A stretch of 64,000 nt of DNA from Sphingomonas sp. PP-CE-3A-406 (GCF_003688625.1 NZ_RCWY01000002.1:62001-126000); one strand, 5' to 3'; positions 8,960-17,215 are shown, numbered from the stretch's first letter. Notes: a model not told the origin generated them from the sequence alone. Made by a program: numbers and translations.

Positions 8960-9392
8960 GTATCCGGACCAGACATTGCTCCGCTTCCGCGACGACGAGC
9001 CGCATGACGAGCCCGCGGTGACGCTCGATTCGTTCATCGGCCAGAGCAATGCCGCGGCGGTGCGCCTGGAGGCGGGCGACGACGCGCGCGCGCTGTTGCC
9101 GCAGATCGACCAGCTCGCGCTGATCGAGGTGAGCTTCCCCGGCTACCGCGACGGGCGTGGCTATTCGTCCGCGCGGATCCTGCGCGAGGCGGGGTATACC
9201 GGCGAACTGCGCGCGCAGGGCGACGTGTTGGTCGATCAGATTCCGCTGATGCGGCGCTGCGGGTTCGACAGCTTCGCACCGCAGGCGCCGATCGATATCG
9301 ACGTGCTACGCGCGAGCCTGGAGCGCTACGACACGCCGTACCAGAAGGCGGCCGATGGCGCGGTGCCGGTGTGGAAGCTGCGCCATGGGTGA
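8952..9392 (+). CDS. DUF934 protein of the sulfur-assimilation operon
   Basis: 146 aa, matches the DUF934 family regularly found between cysI and cysH in proteobacteria. The C-terminal half carries the family string FPGYRDGRGYSSARILRE and a DQIPLMRRCGFDSF segment with a single Cys. It overlaps cysI by 8 bases at its start and cysH by 8 bases at its end, which implies strict co-translation. Its role is undefined; involvement in sulfate-reduction complex function is an inference from constant gene order. No signal or membrane segment is seen. Confidence 0.88.
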   Translation: MVEYPDQTLLRFRDDEPHDEPAVTLDSFIGQSNAAAVRLEAGDDARALLPQIDQLALIEVSFPGYRDGRGYSSARILREAGYTGELRAQGDVLVDQIPLMRRCGFDSFAPQAPIDIDVLRASLERYDTPYQKAADGAVPVWKLRHG

Positions 9393-10137
9393 GCCCGCGC
9401 GCCAACTCGACATGATCGACGTCACGCCGGCGTTCACGCGCGCCGATGCGATGGCGATGCAGGAGCGGTTCGAGGGCGTCTCCGCACAGGAGATGCTGTT
9501 CGAGCTGCTGGTCGGCGAGTTGCGCGGGCGGATCGCGGCGGTGTCGTCGTTTGGCGCGGAGTCGGCGGTGCTGCTGCACATGGTCGCGCAGGTCGATGTC
9601 GATGTGCCGGTGGTGTTCACGAATACGCAGAAGATGTTCGGCGAGACCTTGGCGTACCGTGATGAGCTGGCGGAGAAGCTGGGCTTCACCGACCTGCGTG
9701 TGTTTCGGCCCGATCCGCGGTTGCTGGCGATCAAGGACAAGACGGGTTTGCGCTGGTCCTACGATCCCGATGGCTGCTGCGATCTGCGCAAAGTCGAGCC
9801 GTTGCGGCGGGCGTTGGCGCCGTTCGATGCGTGGATTTCGGGGCGGAAGGGGTTCCAGTCGGGGACTCGTACCGCCTTGCCGCGGTTCGAGGAGGATGAG
9901 GGGCGGTTGAAGATCAACCCGCTGGCGGATTGGGACAAGGCCAAGCTCGACGCGTATTTCGCGGAGCATGAGTTGCCGCGGCATCCGTTGGAGGCGCAGG
10001 GGTATCTCTCGATCGGCTGCGCGCCGTGCACGACCAAAGTCGCCCCCGGCGAAGACCCCCGGGCAGGCCGGTGGCGCAGTTTCGACAAGGTCGAATGCGG
10101 CATCCACGCGCCTACCGATTACGACCCGATGATCTGA
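9385..10137 (+). CDS. cysH: Assimilatory adenylyl-sulfate (APS) reductase
   Basis: 250 aa. It reduces activated sulfate to sulfite. The SSFGAES loop near residues 54-60 is the PP-loop of the family. Cys131-Cys132 and the C-x-x-C at Cys212/Cys215 form the four-cysteine [4Fe-4S] signature (CC...CxxC) that marks APS reductases rather than E. coli-type PAPS reductase, and the C-terminal ECGIH supplies the catalytic Cys238. ATG at 9385 overlaps the DUF934 stop. It is the last gene of the cobA-DUF2849-cysI-DUF934-cysH run and is followed by a large inverted repeat. Use of PAPS as well as APS cannot be excluded from sequence. Confidence 0.92.
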   Translation: MGEPARQLDMIDVTPAFTRADAMAMQERFEGVSAQEMLFELLVGELRGRIAAVSSFGAESAVLLHMVAQVDVDVPVVFTNTQKMFGETLAYRDELAEKLGFTDLRVFRPDPRLLAIKDKTGLRWSYDPDGCCDLRKVEPLRRALAPFDAWISGRKGFQSGTRTALPRFEEDEGRLKINPLADWDKAKLDAYFAEHELPRHPLEAQGYLSIGCAPCTTKVAPGEDPRAGRWRSFDKVECGIHAPTDYDPMI

Positions 10138-10140
10138 CCA

Positions 10141-10296
10141 CTTTCCCTCGCCCCTTCGGGGAGAGGGAGGGAGGAGCCACTTGGCGACGGAAGGGAGAGG
10201 GGCGTTGGGATGGACCGTCCCGAGCCACATGCCCCTCTCCCTTCCCACGGCCAAGTAGCCGCGGGCCCCTTCCCTCTCCCCGGAGGGGCGAGGGAC
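10141..10296. repeat. Nested long inverted repeat between cysH and dnaB
   Basis: Outer arms near 10145-10170 and 10270-10294 carry CCCTCGCCCCTTCGGGGAGAGG-type hairpins. Inner arms at about 10179-10203 and 10230-10256 are complementary (ACTTGGC...GGGAGAGGGGC against its reverse). It occupies the whole gap between the convergent cysH and dnaB genes and may end transcription from both sides. Confidence 0.7.
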
Positions 10297-10304
10297 TCAG
10301 ACAC

Positions 10305-11795
10305 TCAATACTCGGCGAGATCCGAGAACTTGGTGATCGTCGGATCGAACTTCATCCGCACCTTGCCGGTCGCGCCGTGGCGCTGCTTGGCGATGATCAG
10401 TTCCGCCAGGCCGTAGACCCGCTCCATCTCCGCCGCCCACGACGCATGGTCCTCGAAGATCTTCGAGCTATCCCCTTCCGCCGGCCGCTTGGGCTCCTTC
10501 GACGCCACGTAATAATCCTCGCGATATACGAACCAGACCATGTCCGCGTCCTGCTCGATCGAGCCGGACTCGCGAAGATCCGACAGCATCGGCGTCTTGT
10601 CCTCGCGCGATTCGACCGCACGCGACAGCTGCGACAGCGCCAGCACCGGGACGTTGAGGTCCTTCGCCAAGGTCTTCAGGCCGCGCGAGATCTCGGAGAT
10701 TTCCTGGACGCGGTTGCCGTCCTTGCTCTTGCCAGAGCCCGACAGCAGCTGGAGGTAATCGACCACCACCAGCCCGATCTCGTTGTTGTGCCGGCGCTGC
10801 AACCGGCGGACGCGCGTATGCAGCGCGCCGATCGAGAGACCGCCGGTATCGTCGATGAACAGCGGAAGGTTCTCCAGCTCGGCAGCGGCAGCAGCGAGCT
10901 GCGCGAACTCGGTGCGGCTGATCTTACCCATGCGGAGCGATTCGGAACTAATCTGCGACTGCTCGGCGAGGATACGCGTCGCCAGCTGATCCGCGGACAT
11001 CTCCAGCGAGAAGAACGCGACCTTCGCGCCGACCGAGTCCTTGGGGGCGATGCCGTCGGCCATGTCGCGCATCCAGCGCCGCGCGGCGTTGAACGCGATG
11101 TTGGTGGCGAGCGAGGTCTTGCCCATGCCCGGACGACCGGCGAGGATCATGAGATCGCTGTGATGCATGCCGCCGATCTTGGCGTTGATCGAATCGATAC
11201 CGGTGGTGACGCCCGACAGGTTGCCGCCAGAGTTCAGCGCGCGCTCGGCCATCTTGACCGCCGCGGTGGTCGCTTGCGCGAACGACTTCACCGTATTCTC
11301 GGAGCCGCCATCCGCCGCGACCTTGAACAGCTCCTCCTCGGCCAACTCGATCTGCGCGCGCGGATTGACCTCCTCGGAGGTGTCCATCGCGCGATCGACG
11401 AGCGTCCGGCCGACCGACACGAGCGCACGGAGCATCGCCAGGTCGTAGATCTGCTGCGCGAACTGGCGCGCGCCGATCAGGCCTGCGCCGCTACCCGTCA
11501 GCCCCGCCAGATACGCCGGCCCGCCGAGTTCGCGCATACCCTCGTCCGCGTCGAACATCGGCCGCAGCGTCACCGGCGTCACCAGCATATCATTGCCGCG
11601 CAGCGTCTTGATCGCGGCGAAGATCCGTCCGTGGACGGGCTCGAAGAAATGCCCCGGTTCGAGCTTGTCGACGAGGTCGTCCGCGAGCCGGTTGTCGATC
11701 ATCATCGCGCCGAGCATCGCGGCCTCGGCCTCGACGTTGCGGGGAAGTTGCTGCGGTTCGGGGACCGCGGGAACGGGGAATGCGAGAGTTGCCAT
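10305..11795 (-). CDS. dnaB: Replicative DNA helicase DnaB
   Basis: 496 aa, normal for DnaB. The N-terminal domain (LPRNVEAEAAMLGAMM) binds primase; the C-terminal RecA-like motor has Walker A in LAGRPGMGKTSLA, Walker B in VVVDYLQL and the Gln/Arg-rich sensor region LSQLSRAVE. No intein insertion is present. The ATG at 11795 gives the standard start; a GTG at 11804 in frame would add three residues and cannot be excluded because the GTGAAGGGG purine run could serve either. It is transcribed towards cysH and separated from it by a repeat. Confidence 0.96.
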   Translation of the reverse strand: MATLAFPVPAVPEPQQLPRNVEAEAAMLGAMMIDNRLADDLVDKLEPGHFFEPVHGRIFAAIKTLRGNDMLVTPVTLRPMFDADEGMRELGGPAYLAGLTGSGAGLIGARQFAQQIYDLAMLRALVSVGRTLVDRAMDTSEEVNPRAQIELAEEELFKVAADGGSENTVKSFAQATTAAVKMAERALNSGGNLSGVTTGIDSINAKIGGMHHSDLMILAGRPGMGKTSLATNIAFNAARRWMRDMADGIAPKDSVGAKVAFFSLEMSADQLATRILAEQSQISSESLRMGKISRTEFAQLAAAAAELENLPLFIDDTGGLSIGALHTRVRRLQRRHNNEIGLVVVDYLQLLSGSGKSKDGNRVQEISEISRGLKTLAKDLNVPVLALSQLSRAVESREDKTPMLSDLRESGSIEQDADMVWFVYREDYYVASKEPKRPAEGDSSKIFEDHASWAAEMERVYGLAELIIAKQRHGATGKVRMKFDPTITKFSDLAEY

Positions 11796-11875
11796 CCCCT
11801 TCACCTACGCGATGCTGACCTTCCGGTCCAAGCGCACTGCGACGGAATGTGGGGATAAGTCGCCTCCTTCTGCGC

Positions 11876-11982
11876 CCCTCCCTGAAAGGGAGGGGTCGGG
11901 GGTGGGGCGGGTTCCGGATCATGGAACGGTTGCGGCCAGAGCTGGCCTACCCACCCCCAGCCCCTCCCTTCCAGGGAGGGGA
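11876..11982. repeat. Paired-hairpin inverted repeat (family D)
   Basis: Arms at about 11876-11910 and 11948-11982 contain the CCTCCCTGAAAGGGAGGGG core and its inverted partner, flanked by GGGGGTGGGG/CCCACCCCC. It is the same family as 4571-4680 and lies in the divergent gap between dnaB and the UPF0262 gene, so here it is not a 3' end structure. Confidence 0.75.
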
Positions 11983-12054
11983 GCGCGTCTAGCTCTTGGC
12001 GTCCGCGTGTTCAGACCAAGTGACAGGCGATACGACCCCCGCTATCGAACCGGT

Positions 12055-12537
12055 ATGGCCGACCCGCGGATCATCGACGTGCAACTCGACGAGACCAGTC
12101 TCGGCTGGCGCTCGCCCGACGTCGAGCAGGAGCGGCGGATCGCGATCTTCGACCTGATCGAGGGCAATCACTTCGCCCCGCAGCGAGCCTATGCCGACGG
12201 CTATGCGGGGCCGTACAAGATCAAGCTCCAGTCGGAAGAAGGACGCCTCGGCATCCATATTCACCGCGAAGACGACACGCATCTCGAGACTTTGGTGCTC
12301 GCGCTCGGGCGCTTCCGCCGACCGATCCGCGATTATTTCGCGATCTGCGACAGCTATTACCAAGCGATCCGGCAATCTTCCCCGGCGCAGATCGAGACGG
12401 TCGACATGGCCCGCCGGGGCGTCCACAACGAGGCCGCCGAGCTGCTGAAAGAGCGTCTCGACGGCAAGATCGAGGTCGATTTCGACACTGCGCGACGGCT
12501 GTTCACGCTGATCTGCGTCCTCCACATCCGCAACTAG
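12055..12537 (+). CDS. UPF0262 family protein
   Basis: 160 aa, matches the alphaproteobacterial UPF0262 family: an IIDVQLDE start, an ERRIAIFDLIE segment, HIHREDDTHLETLVLALGRFR in the middle and a C-terminal FTLICVLHIRN. Cytoplasmic by appearance, with no signal peptide or membrane span. Function is unknown. The ATG at 12055 agrees with the family start; the longer reading from 11593 runs antisense through dnaB. It is 7 bases ahead of the GH25-like gene, which overlaps cdd, so the three probably form one transcript. Confidence 0.9.
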   Translation: MADPRIIDVQLDETSLGWRSPDVEQERRIAIFDLIEGNHFAPQRAYADGYAGPYKIKLQSEEGRLGIHIHREDDTHLETLVLALGRFRRPIRDYFAICDSYYQAIRQSSPAQIETVDMARRGVHNEAAELLKERLDGKIEVDFDTARRLFTLICVLHIRN

Positions 12538-12544
12538 AAGACCC

Positions 12545-13222
12545 ATGGCTCACGCACTTTTGAAATTCGCGGCCGCGCTGGCCGCAACCGGCTTCGTCGG
12601 CATCTGCGGCTGGACCGCGGCAACCGGCTGGCACCCCGACGTCAAGCACTACCCGTTGCAGGGCATCGACCTCGCCGAAAACCCCGGCCCGGTCGAATGG
12701 GGCACGGTGCGCGCGAGCGGTGCCGACTTCGCGTATATCGTCGCGACGTCGGGGACCGACCGCCGCGATGCGGCGTTCGAGGCGAACTGGGCGGCGTTGC
12801 CCGACGCCGGCCTGCGACGTGGTGCGGTTCATGTCTATTCCTTATGCCAGCGCGCGGACGAGCAGGCGAACGCGTTCAACACCTTCGTGCCGCGGACGTC
12901 GGACGCGTTGCCGACCGCTGTCGACATCGCGTTCCACGACGACTGCACCGCGCGGCCCGACCGCGCGAGGCTGATCGCCGACATCGCGCAGTTCGTGACG
13001 ATGGTCGAAACGCATACCCGCCAGCCGGTCATGCTACGGATCAGCAAGGCGGTGGACTCGCAATACACGCTGTCGGACGCCGTGCCGCGGCCGCTATGGG
13101 CGGTAGAGAATATCCTAAAGCCCGACTACACCGCGCGGCCGTGGCGGATGTGGCGGGCCAGCGATTTCCGCCGCATCGACGGGATCGAGGGACCGGTGAA
13201 CTGGGACGTGGTGGCATCATGA
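12545..13222 (+). CDS. GH25 (lysozyme-fold) protein, probably catalytically inactive
   Basis: 225 aa. An N-terminal hydrophobic stretch (residues about 5-25) suggests a membrane anchor or signal. The rest follows GH25 muramidases of alphaproteobacteria: QGIDLAENPGPVEW (family GIDVS...IDW) with the first Asp, and LPTAVDIAF..DCTARPDR in the place of the usual LPxVxDLEF. The catalytic Glu of that D-x-E motif is replaced by Ala129, while Asp127 remains, so muramidase activity is doubtful. It may bind peptidoglycan or be a pseudoenzyme. It overlaps cdd by 4 bases (ATGA) and follows UPF0262 by 7 bases. Fold call is good; the inactivity is inference from the motif. Confidence 0.75.
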   Translation: MAHALLKFAAALAATGFVGICGWTAATGWHPDVKHYPLQGIDLAENPGPVEWGTVRASGADFAYIVATSGTDRRDAAFEANWAALPDAGLRRGAVHVYSLCQRADEQANAFNTFVPRTSDALPTAVDIAFHDDCTARPDRARLIADIAQFVTMVETHTRQPVMLRISKAVDSQYTLSDAVPRPLWAVENILKPDYTARPWRMWRASDFRRIDGIEGPVNWDVVAS

Positions 13223-13668
13223 CTGAACAAGCAACGCAACTCGTGGCGGCAGCACGCGACGCCGCGCGCAACGCCCACGCGCCCTATTCGCGGTTCGCGG
13301 TCGGGGCGGCAGTCTTGCTGAACGACGGCAGCGTCATCACCGGCGCCAATTTTGAGAATGCGAGCTACGGCCTGTCGCTGTGTGCGGAAACAGTCGCGAT
13401 CGCCACCGCCAGCGCGGCGGGCCGGCTCCGCGATATCGTCGCGATCGGCGTGATCGGCGGCGCGATGGATGCCGAGGGCCGCGCAACCGGCACGTCCCCC
13501 GTCAGCCCGTGCGGCCGCTGTCGCCAGGTCATCAACGAAGCCGCACAGATGGGCGGCCGCGACCTGCCGGTGCATTGCGGCGCGGCGGAAGGCGACGCGA
13601 TCCGCACCTATACCGTCTCGGAACTGCTGCCCGACGCGTTCGGTCCGGCGGATCTCGGAATAGGCTGA
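13219..13668 (+). CDS. cdd: Cytidine deaminase
   Basis: 149 aa, homotetrameric-type length. Zinc site: CAET (Cys and catalytic Glu) in SYGLSLCAETVAI and PCGRCRQV with the other two cysteines. The N terminus carries APYSRFAVGAAV, typical of the family. It deaminates cytidine and deoxycytidine to uridine nucleosides for pyrimidine salvage. The ATG overlaps the GH25-like stop (ATGA), implying coupling. It converges on the HPP-family gene with only four bases between stop codons. A dCTP deaminase gene (dcd) lies 0.9 kb on. Confidence 0.95.
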   Translation: MTEQATQLVAAARDAARNAHAPYSRFAVGAAVLLNDGSVITGANFENASYGLSLCAETVAIATASAAGRLRDIVAIGVIGGAMDAEGRATGTSPVSPCGRCRQVINEAAQMGGRDLPVHCGAAEGDAIRTYTVSELLPDAFGPADLGIG

Positions 13669-13672
13669 CCGA

Positions 13673-14371
13673 TCAGCGTCGCGTGATTGGCCCGGCCAGC
13701 GCGCGGCGGCGGATCGCGTGATGCTCGACACGACGGAGCAATTCGTCGAGGTCCTCCCGACCGACGTCGAGCGTCTCGCCCAGGTCGATCAGCGCGAGAT
13801 CGAGATCCGTAGCGGTCAGCATCGTCGCTTCGGGTTCGCGCGCGGGGTCGCTGGTCGGCACCGGCCGGTGTGGATAGCGCTGCCCGGTGAGCCGATGAAA
13901 CGCCACGCCCAATCCGACCAACGCGACCGAATTGACGGCGATCGGCACCAGCGCGAACCCGAACCCTGCGTCCCACACCGCCGGGCCGCCAAGCACCGCT
14001 GTCAGTGCCACCGCACCCGCCGGCGGATGCAACGACCGCGTCAGCGACATTGCGAGGATCGCGCCGCCCACCGCGAGTCCGGCGGCAAGGACCGGGATCG
14101 GCACGAGCTTCAGAGCAGCGACGCCGACCAGCGCCGAGATCACGTTGCCGCCGATCACCGACCAGGGTTGCGAGAGCGGGCTGGCGGGCACCACGAACAC
14201 CAGCACCGCCGCGGCGCCCATCGGCGCGACCAGGAGCAGCAACGATCCGTGCGGGTGGATGATGGTCGCGCTGATGGCGCTGGTCAGCGCTATGCCGAGG
14301 CACGCACCCAGACATGCGAGCAGCCGACTGCGTAAAGTGACACCGGCGAGTATCGGAACGAACGCGCGCAT
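13673..14371 (-). CDS. HPP family integral membrane protein
   Basis: 232 aa. Four or so hydrophobic segments occupy residues 5-160, with the eponymous SLHPPAGAVAL motif after LAMSLTR and a PMGAAAVLVF segment. HPP proteins are four-helix membrane proteins, some implicated in nitrite transport; the role here is not established. A short cytoplasmic C-terminal tail follows (DLDLALIDLGETLDVGREDLDELLRRVE). The start at 14371 has AGGGG five bases upstream. It converges on cdd. Confidence 0.85.
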   Translation of the reverse strand: MRAFVPILAGVTLRSRLLACLGACLGIALTSAISATIIHPHGSLLLLVAPMGAAAVLVFVVPASPLSQPWSVIGGNVISALVGVAALKLVPIPVLAAGLAVGGAILAMSLTRSLHPPAGAVALTAVLGGPAVWDAGFGFALVPIAVNSVALVGLGVAFHRLTGQRYPHRPVPTSDPAREPEATMLTATDLDLALIDLGETLDVGREDLDELLRRVEHHAIRRRALAGPITRR

Positions 14372-14533
14372 CTTGACCCCTGCGATTGATCCGCGTGCGT
14401 AGGGCCTCGCGGACGGCAAGTCATCCGCGCGACGCGAGTCCCCGTGAGTTTGCGATCCTGCATGACGTCGCGAGCGTGCCCCCTTGCCGTGACGCCGCAT
14501 CCGGGCGAAAGCGCACCCCGAAGAGGAGCTACC

Positions 14534-15088
14534 ATGTCCGTGATGTCCGACCGCTGGATCCGCGAGCGCGCGCTCGGCGACGCGATGATCGAACCGTTCC
14601 ATGAGGCGCAGCGCCGCGATGGCTGCATCTCGTACGGTCTGTCCTCCTATGGCTATGACGCGCGCGTTGCCGACGAGTTCAAGATCTTCACCAACGTCGA
14701 CAGCGCGATCGTCGACCCGAAGGACTTCGCGGCCAACAGCTTCGTCGACCGCAAAACCGACGTGTGCATCATTCCGCCGAACAGCTTCGCACTGGCGCGG
14801 ACCGTCGAGTATTTTCGCGTGCCGCGCGACGTGCTGGTGATCTGCCTCGGCAAGTCGACCTATGCGCGGTGCGGGATCATCGTCAACGTCACCCCGCTCG
14901 AGCCCGAATGGGAGGGGCATGTGACGCTGGAGTTCTCGAATACCACCCCGCTGCCGGCCAAGATCTACGCCAACGAAGGCGCGTGCCAGTTCCTGTTCCT
15001 CAAGGGGAACGAGCCTTGCGAAGTCAGCTACGCAGACCGCGCGGGCAAATACATGCGCCAGCGCGGGGTGACGTTGCCGCGGCTCTAG
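14534..15088 (+). CDS. dcd: dCTP deaminase
   Basis: 184 aa, standard for Dcd. It converts dCTP to dUTP, feeding dTMP synthesis. Motifs: [17 protein letters not shown] near residues 36-52, [17 protein letters not shown], and the catalytic-loop [10 protein letters not shown]...[15 protein letters not shown] with the conserved Glu. An excellent GAAGAGGAG ribosome site precedes ATG 14534. It stands alone, with the divergent HPP gene upstream and a convergent 0.5-kb gap downstream. Confidence 0.96.
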   Translation: MSVMSDRWIRERALGDAMIEPFHEAQRRDGCISYGLSSYGYDARVADEFKIFTNVDSAIVDPKDFAANSFVDRKTDVCIIPPNSFALARTVEYFRVPRDVLVICLGKSTYARCGIIVNVTPLEPEWEGHVTLEFSNTTPLPAKIYANEGACQFLFLKGNEPCEVSYADRAGKYMRQRGVTLPRL

Positions 15089-15596
15089 GGCTTAGGGCCA
15101 CCCGAGGCTGGCAACGGCGGAAGGTGTGGGACTCGCTCCACCTTTGCTCGGGGTCTGCAGATTGCCCGCTTCCGCCGCAGATTGGTTGCCCGCGGCACGC
15201 TATCGCGGGGGGATAGCGGTTGACCTGTAGCTCCCCGCACCCTCCCGGCGAAGGTCGGGGTCGAAATGGCAAGAAACGAACCTCACCTGGCGGTCGGCAA
15301 GATCGGACACGGATCGTCCCAGCTCTAGGGATGCCGTCCAATCGCGGACGATCCCCCCGCCAGGCTACACGTTCGACCACCCTCGTGCTCGGCTGCTCCT
15401 TGCCCGCTCCATACCCTCTCAACCGCAGCCCGGCTTGTTTCCCCGCGAAGGCGGGGACCCAGACTGGGCTCCCGCCTTCGCGGGAGAACAAGAATGGCGC
15501 AGCCCTTTACAGGGCGCTGCCCCCGCCATCGGGGCCGCGCCGAGGCCACTCGCGCTCTCGTACTAAGAGCCTGCCATCACGACCGCGAGTTCCTGC
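15089..15596. other. Gene-free convergent gap after dcd
   Basis: 508 bases between the convergent dcd and TPR-protein genes. I see no convincing reading frame, tRNA or ribosome site. It contains short GC-rich hairpins (for example around 15115-15155) and a paired-hairpin repeat at 15434-15492. A structured RNA cannot be excluded by eye. Confidence 0.6.
15434..15492. repeat. Paired-hairpin inverted repeat (family B)
   Basis: A compact element: CTTGTTTCCCCGCGAAGGCG hairpin, short ACCCAGACTGGG palindromic centre, then the mirrored CCCGCCTTCGCGGGAGAACAAG arm. Close copies lie at 40490-40548 and 55789-55836. Confidence 0.8.
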
Positions 15597-15959
15597 TCAG
15601 CGAGTCGCGATCTGCTGGGTTTGGCGGGCGAGCGCCCGGCTCGCGAGATCGTGCGACGATGCCACTGCGCCCGACGGCAGGTCCATCGCGACCGCCGGCC
15701 GTTCCAGCACCGCCGCATACAGCGCGCGGGCTTCCGAGTCGCGACCGGTCCGGTGATACACCGACGCCAGATTGATCATCAGTTCGGGACGCTGCGGGAA
15801 GATCTTCCGCTCGGCGACGATGCGCTGTTCCGCCGTCGAGAGGTCGCCCGCCGCGATCGCCGTATAGCCGGTACGATCCATGGTTGGGGACGATCCTGCC
15901 AGCGCCGGCGTTGCCGTGCCCAGGATTGTGAGAACGAACAGGACGGTCTTGCGCATCAT
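15597..15959 (-). CDS. Small exported TPR-type protein
   Basis: 120 aa. Residues 1-22 form a signal peptide (RKTVLFVLTILGTATPALA, cleavage after ALA). The mature part has one or two tetratricopeptide-like helices: TAIAAGDLSTAEQRIVAERKI and PELMINLASVYHRTGRDSEA, with the usual Gly/Ala spacing. It is likely periplasmic and involved in protein contacts; nothing more specific can be said. Start at 15959 has GTGGAG upstream; a second ATG follows at once. A perfect spaced palindrome at 16001-16018 is a possible operator for it. Confidence 0.7.
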   Translation of the reverse strand: MMRKTVLFVLTILGTATPALAGSSPTMDRTGYTAIAAGDLSTAEQRIVAERKIFPQRPELMINLASVYHRTGRDSEARALYAAVLERPAVAMDLPSGAVASSHDLASRALARQTQQIATR

Positions 15960-16000
15960 CCATCTCCACTGACCTCCGCCGATCCGAAGGTTTCATTTTT

Positions 16001-16018
16001 GTGACAACGGTGTGTCAC
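16001..16018 (-). promoter_or_regulatory. Candidate operator: GTGACA-N6-TGTCAC
   Basis: Perfect 6+6 inverted repeat with a 6-base spacer, 42 bases upstream of the TPR-protein start codon. Size and symmetry fit a dimeric transcription factor site. The cognate regulator is unknown and no clear -35/-10 pair was identified, so this is tentative. Confidence 0.35.
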
Positions 16019-16095
16019 TTTGAAGACCGTCATACAAGTACATCGATCAACTTCTCGTGAGAGGCCCCTCCTCCCGTCCGTCCTGTGGCGGACAA

Positions 16096-16129
16096 CAAAA
16101 AAAAGGGCGGTCCCGGAGGACCGCCCTTT
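16096..16129 (-). terminator. Rho-independent terminator of the tonB-exbBDD operon
   Basis: Read on the minus strand: an 11-base-pair GC-rich stem (AAGGGCGGTCC / GGACCGCCCTT) with a CGGA-type loop, followed by a run of eight T. It lies 25 bases past the stop codon of the last exbD gene. Confidence 0.92.
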
Positions 16130-16153
16130 GGACGTTCGATGCTGTACGCTGAC

Positions 16154-16582
16154 TTAGAAGTCGTTGCGGTACTGCTCGTTGCCGATGAAGCCGAGCTTCG
16201 TGATCGCGGACCGCTTGATCACCGCGAGCGTGCGATCGACCACTTCATACTTCGCCTGCGGATCAGGCTGGAAGTGGAGTTCGGGCTCCGGCGTCATGCC
16301 AGCGCTCTGATCCAGATACTGGCGCAGCGTGACCTCATCGACCGGCGCTCCGTTCCACGCCACGACACCCGCCGGATCGATCGAGATCTTGTTCTTCTCG
16401 GGATTGACCGGGTTCTGCGGCTGGTTCGGGCTGTTGACCGGAAGGTCCACCTTGACCGCATGCGTCTGGATCGGGATCGTGATGATGAACATGATGAGGA
16501 GAACGAGCAGGACGTCGATCAACGGCGTCATGTTCATTTCCATCATCGGCGCGCCGTCTTCTTTGCCGCCGCTCATTGCCAT
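16154..16582 (-). CDS. exbD: Biopolymer transport protein ExbD/TolR (second copy)
   Basis: 142 aa. One transmembrane helix near residues 22-40 (IDVLLVLLIMFIITIPI) preceded by MNMTPLIDVLLVLL, which holds the conserved membrane Asp needed for proton-driven work. The C-terminal periplasmic domain includes VDLPV and a KRSAITKLGFIGNEQY end. It pairs with ExbB to energise TonB. It is the last gene of tonB-exbB-exbD-exbD; 59 bases separate it from the first exbD. Two differing ExbD paralogs in one operon suggest a heteromeric or specialised motor, as known for Xanthomonas-type exbD1/exbD2 systems. Confidence 0.9.
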   Translation of the reverse strand: MAMSGGKEDGAPMMEMNMTPLIDVLLVLLIMFIITIPIQTHAVKVDLPVNSPNQPQNPVNPEKNKISIDPAGVVAWNGAPVDEVTLRQYLDQSAGMTPEPELHFQPDPQAKYEVVDRTLAVIKRSAITKLGFIGNEQYRNDF

Positions 16583-16641
16583 TTTATACTACTCCTAAAT
16601 ACGTCCGAGCCACCGTCAGCGGTCGGCATCAGCGTTCCGCA

Positions 16642-17118
16642 TCAACGTTCGGTGGTGACGCCGGGAGGCGGTTCGGAGATGAAGCCTACACGGGCGAACC
16701 CGGCCTGCTGCATCGTGTAGATCGTGGCGCCGATGCAGCGATACGGTGCGTTCACGTCGCCGCGGATATGCGCCTCGGGCAATTCGAGGCCAGCGGCATT
16801 GGCACCGCCCTGACGCGCGATCTCCGCCTTCAGCTTGTCGACGCCCCGCTGCAGCAACTCTTCGTGAGTCACCGGGGAAAGACCCCAATATACTTGGCAC
16901 TGTCCGTTGGCCGACGTCACCGAGAGCGAGACGTTCTCGGGCTTGGTCATCGTCGGATCGAAGCGAACATCCGGCAGCTTCAGCTGCACCGCCTGGACCG
17001 CGACCGTGGTCGTCACCAGGAAGATGATCAGGAGCACGAGCATGACGTCGACCAGCGGCGTCGTATTGATGTCCGATATCGAACTCTCGGTGGAATCGCC
17101 ACCAACACTCATCGCCAT
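16642..17118 (-). CDS. exbD: Biopolymer transport protein ExbD/TolR (first copy)
   Basis: 158 aa. Single N-terminal membrane helix (residues about 23-42) after DINTTPLVDVMLVLLIIFLV, with the conserved membrane Asp. The periplasmic part, with two Cys (QCQVYWG and YRCIGATIY), ends in GFARVGFISEPP. The periplasmic cysteines are not shared with the second ExbD and could form a disulfide. It works with ExbB and TonB at the inner membrane to energise outer-membrane receptors such as that at 58947. Lies 97 bases after exbB. Confidence 0.9.
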   Translation of the reverse strand: MAMSVGGDSTESSISDINTTPLVDVMLVLLIIFLVTTTVAVQAVQLKLPDVRFDPTMTKPENVSLSVTSANGQCQVYWGLSPVTHEELLQRGVDKLKAEIARQGGANAAGLELPEAHIRGDVNAPYRCIGATIYTMQQAGFARVGFISEPPPGVTTER

Positions 17119-17215
17119 GTGCGAACTATCCTATCCATTTGATCGCCACCGGAACTGCCGGCGGCAATGAAGCGGAGCCGCTGCGGACAGCAGCCCCGCC
17201 TTTTGCGCATCTTGA

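Noticed and set aside
10026..11858. 610-residue plus-strand reading opposite dnaB
   Set aside because: It is the antisense of a clear dnaB gene, with low-complexity composition typical of GC-rich shadow frames.
15089..15433. Possible small RNA gene in the gap after dcd
   Set aside because: Several GC-rich stems are present, but I could not match any known RNA family or find a promoter-terminator pair.
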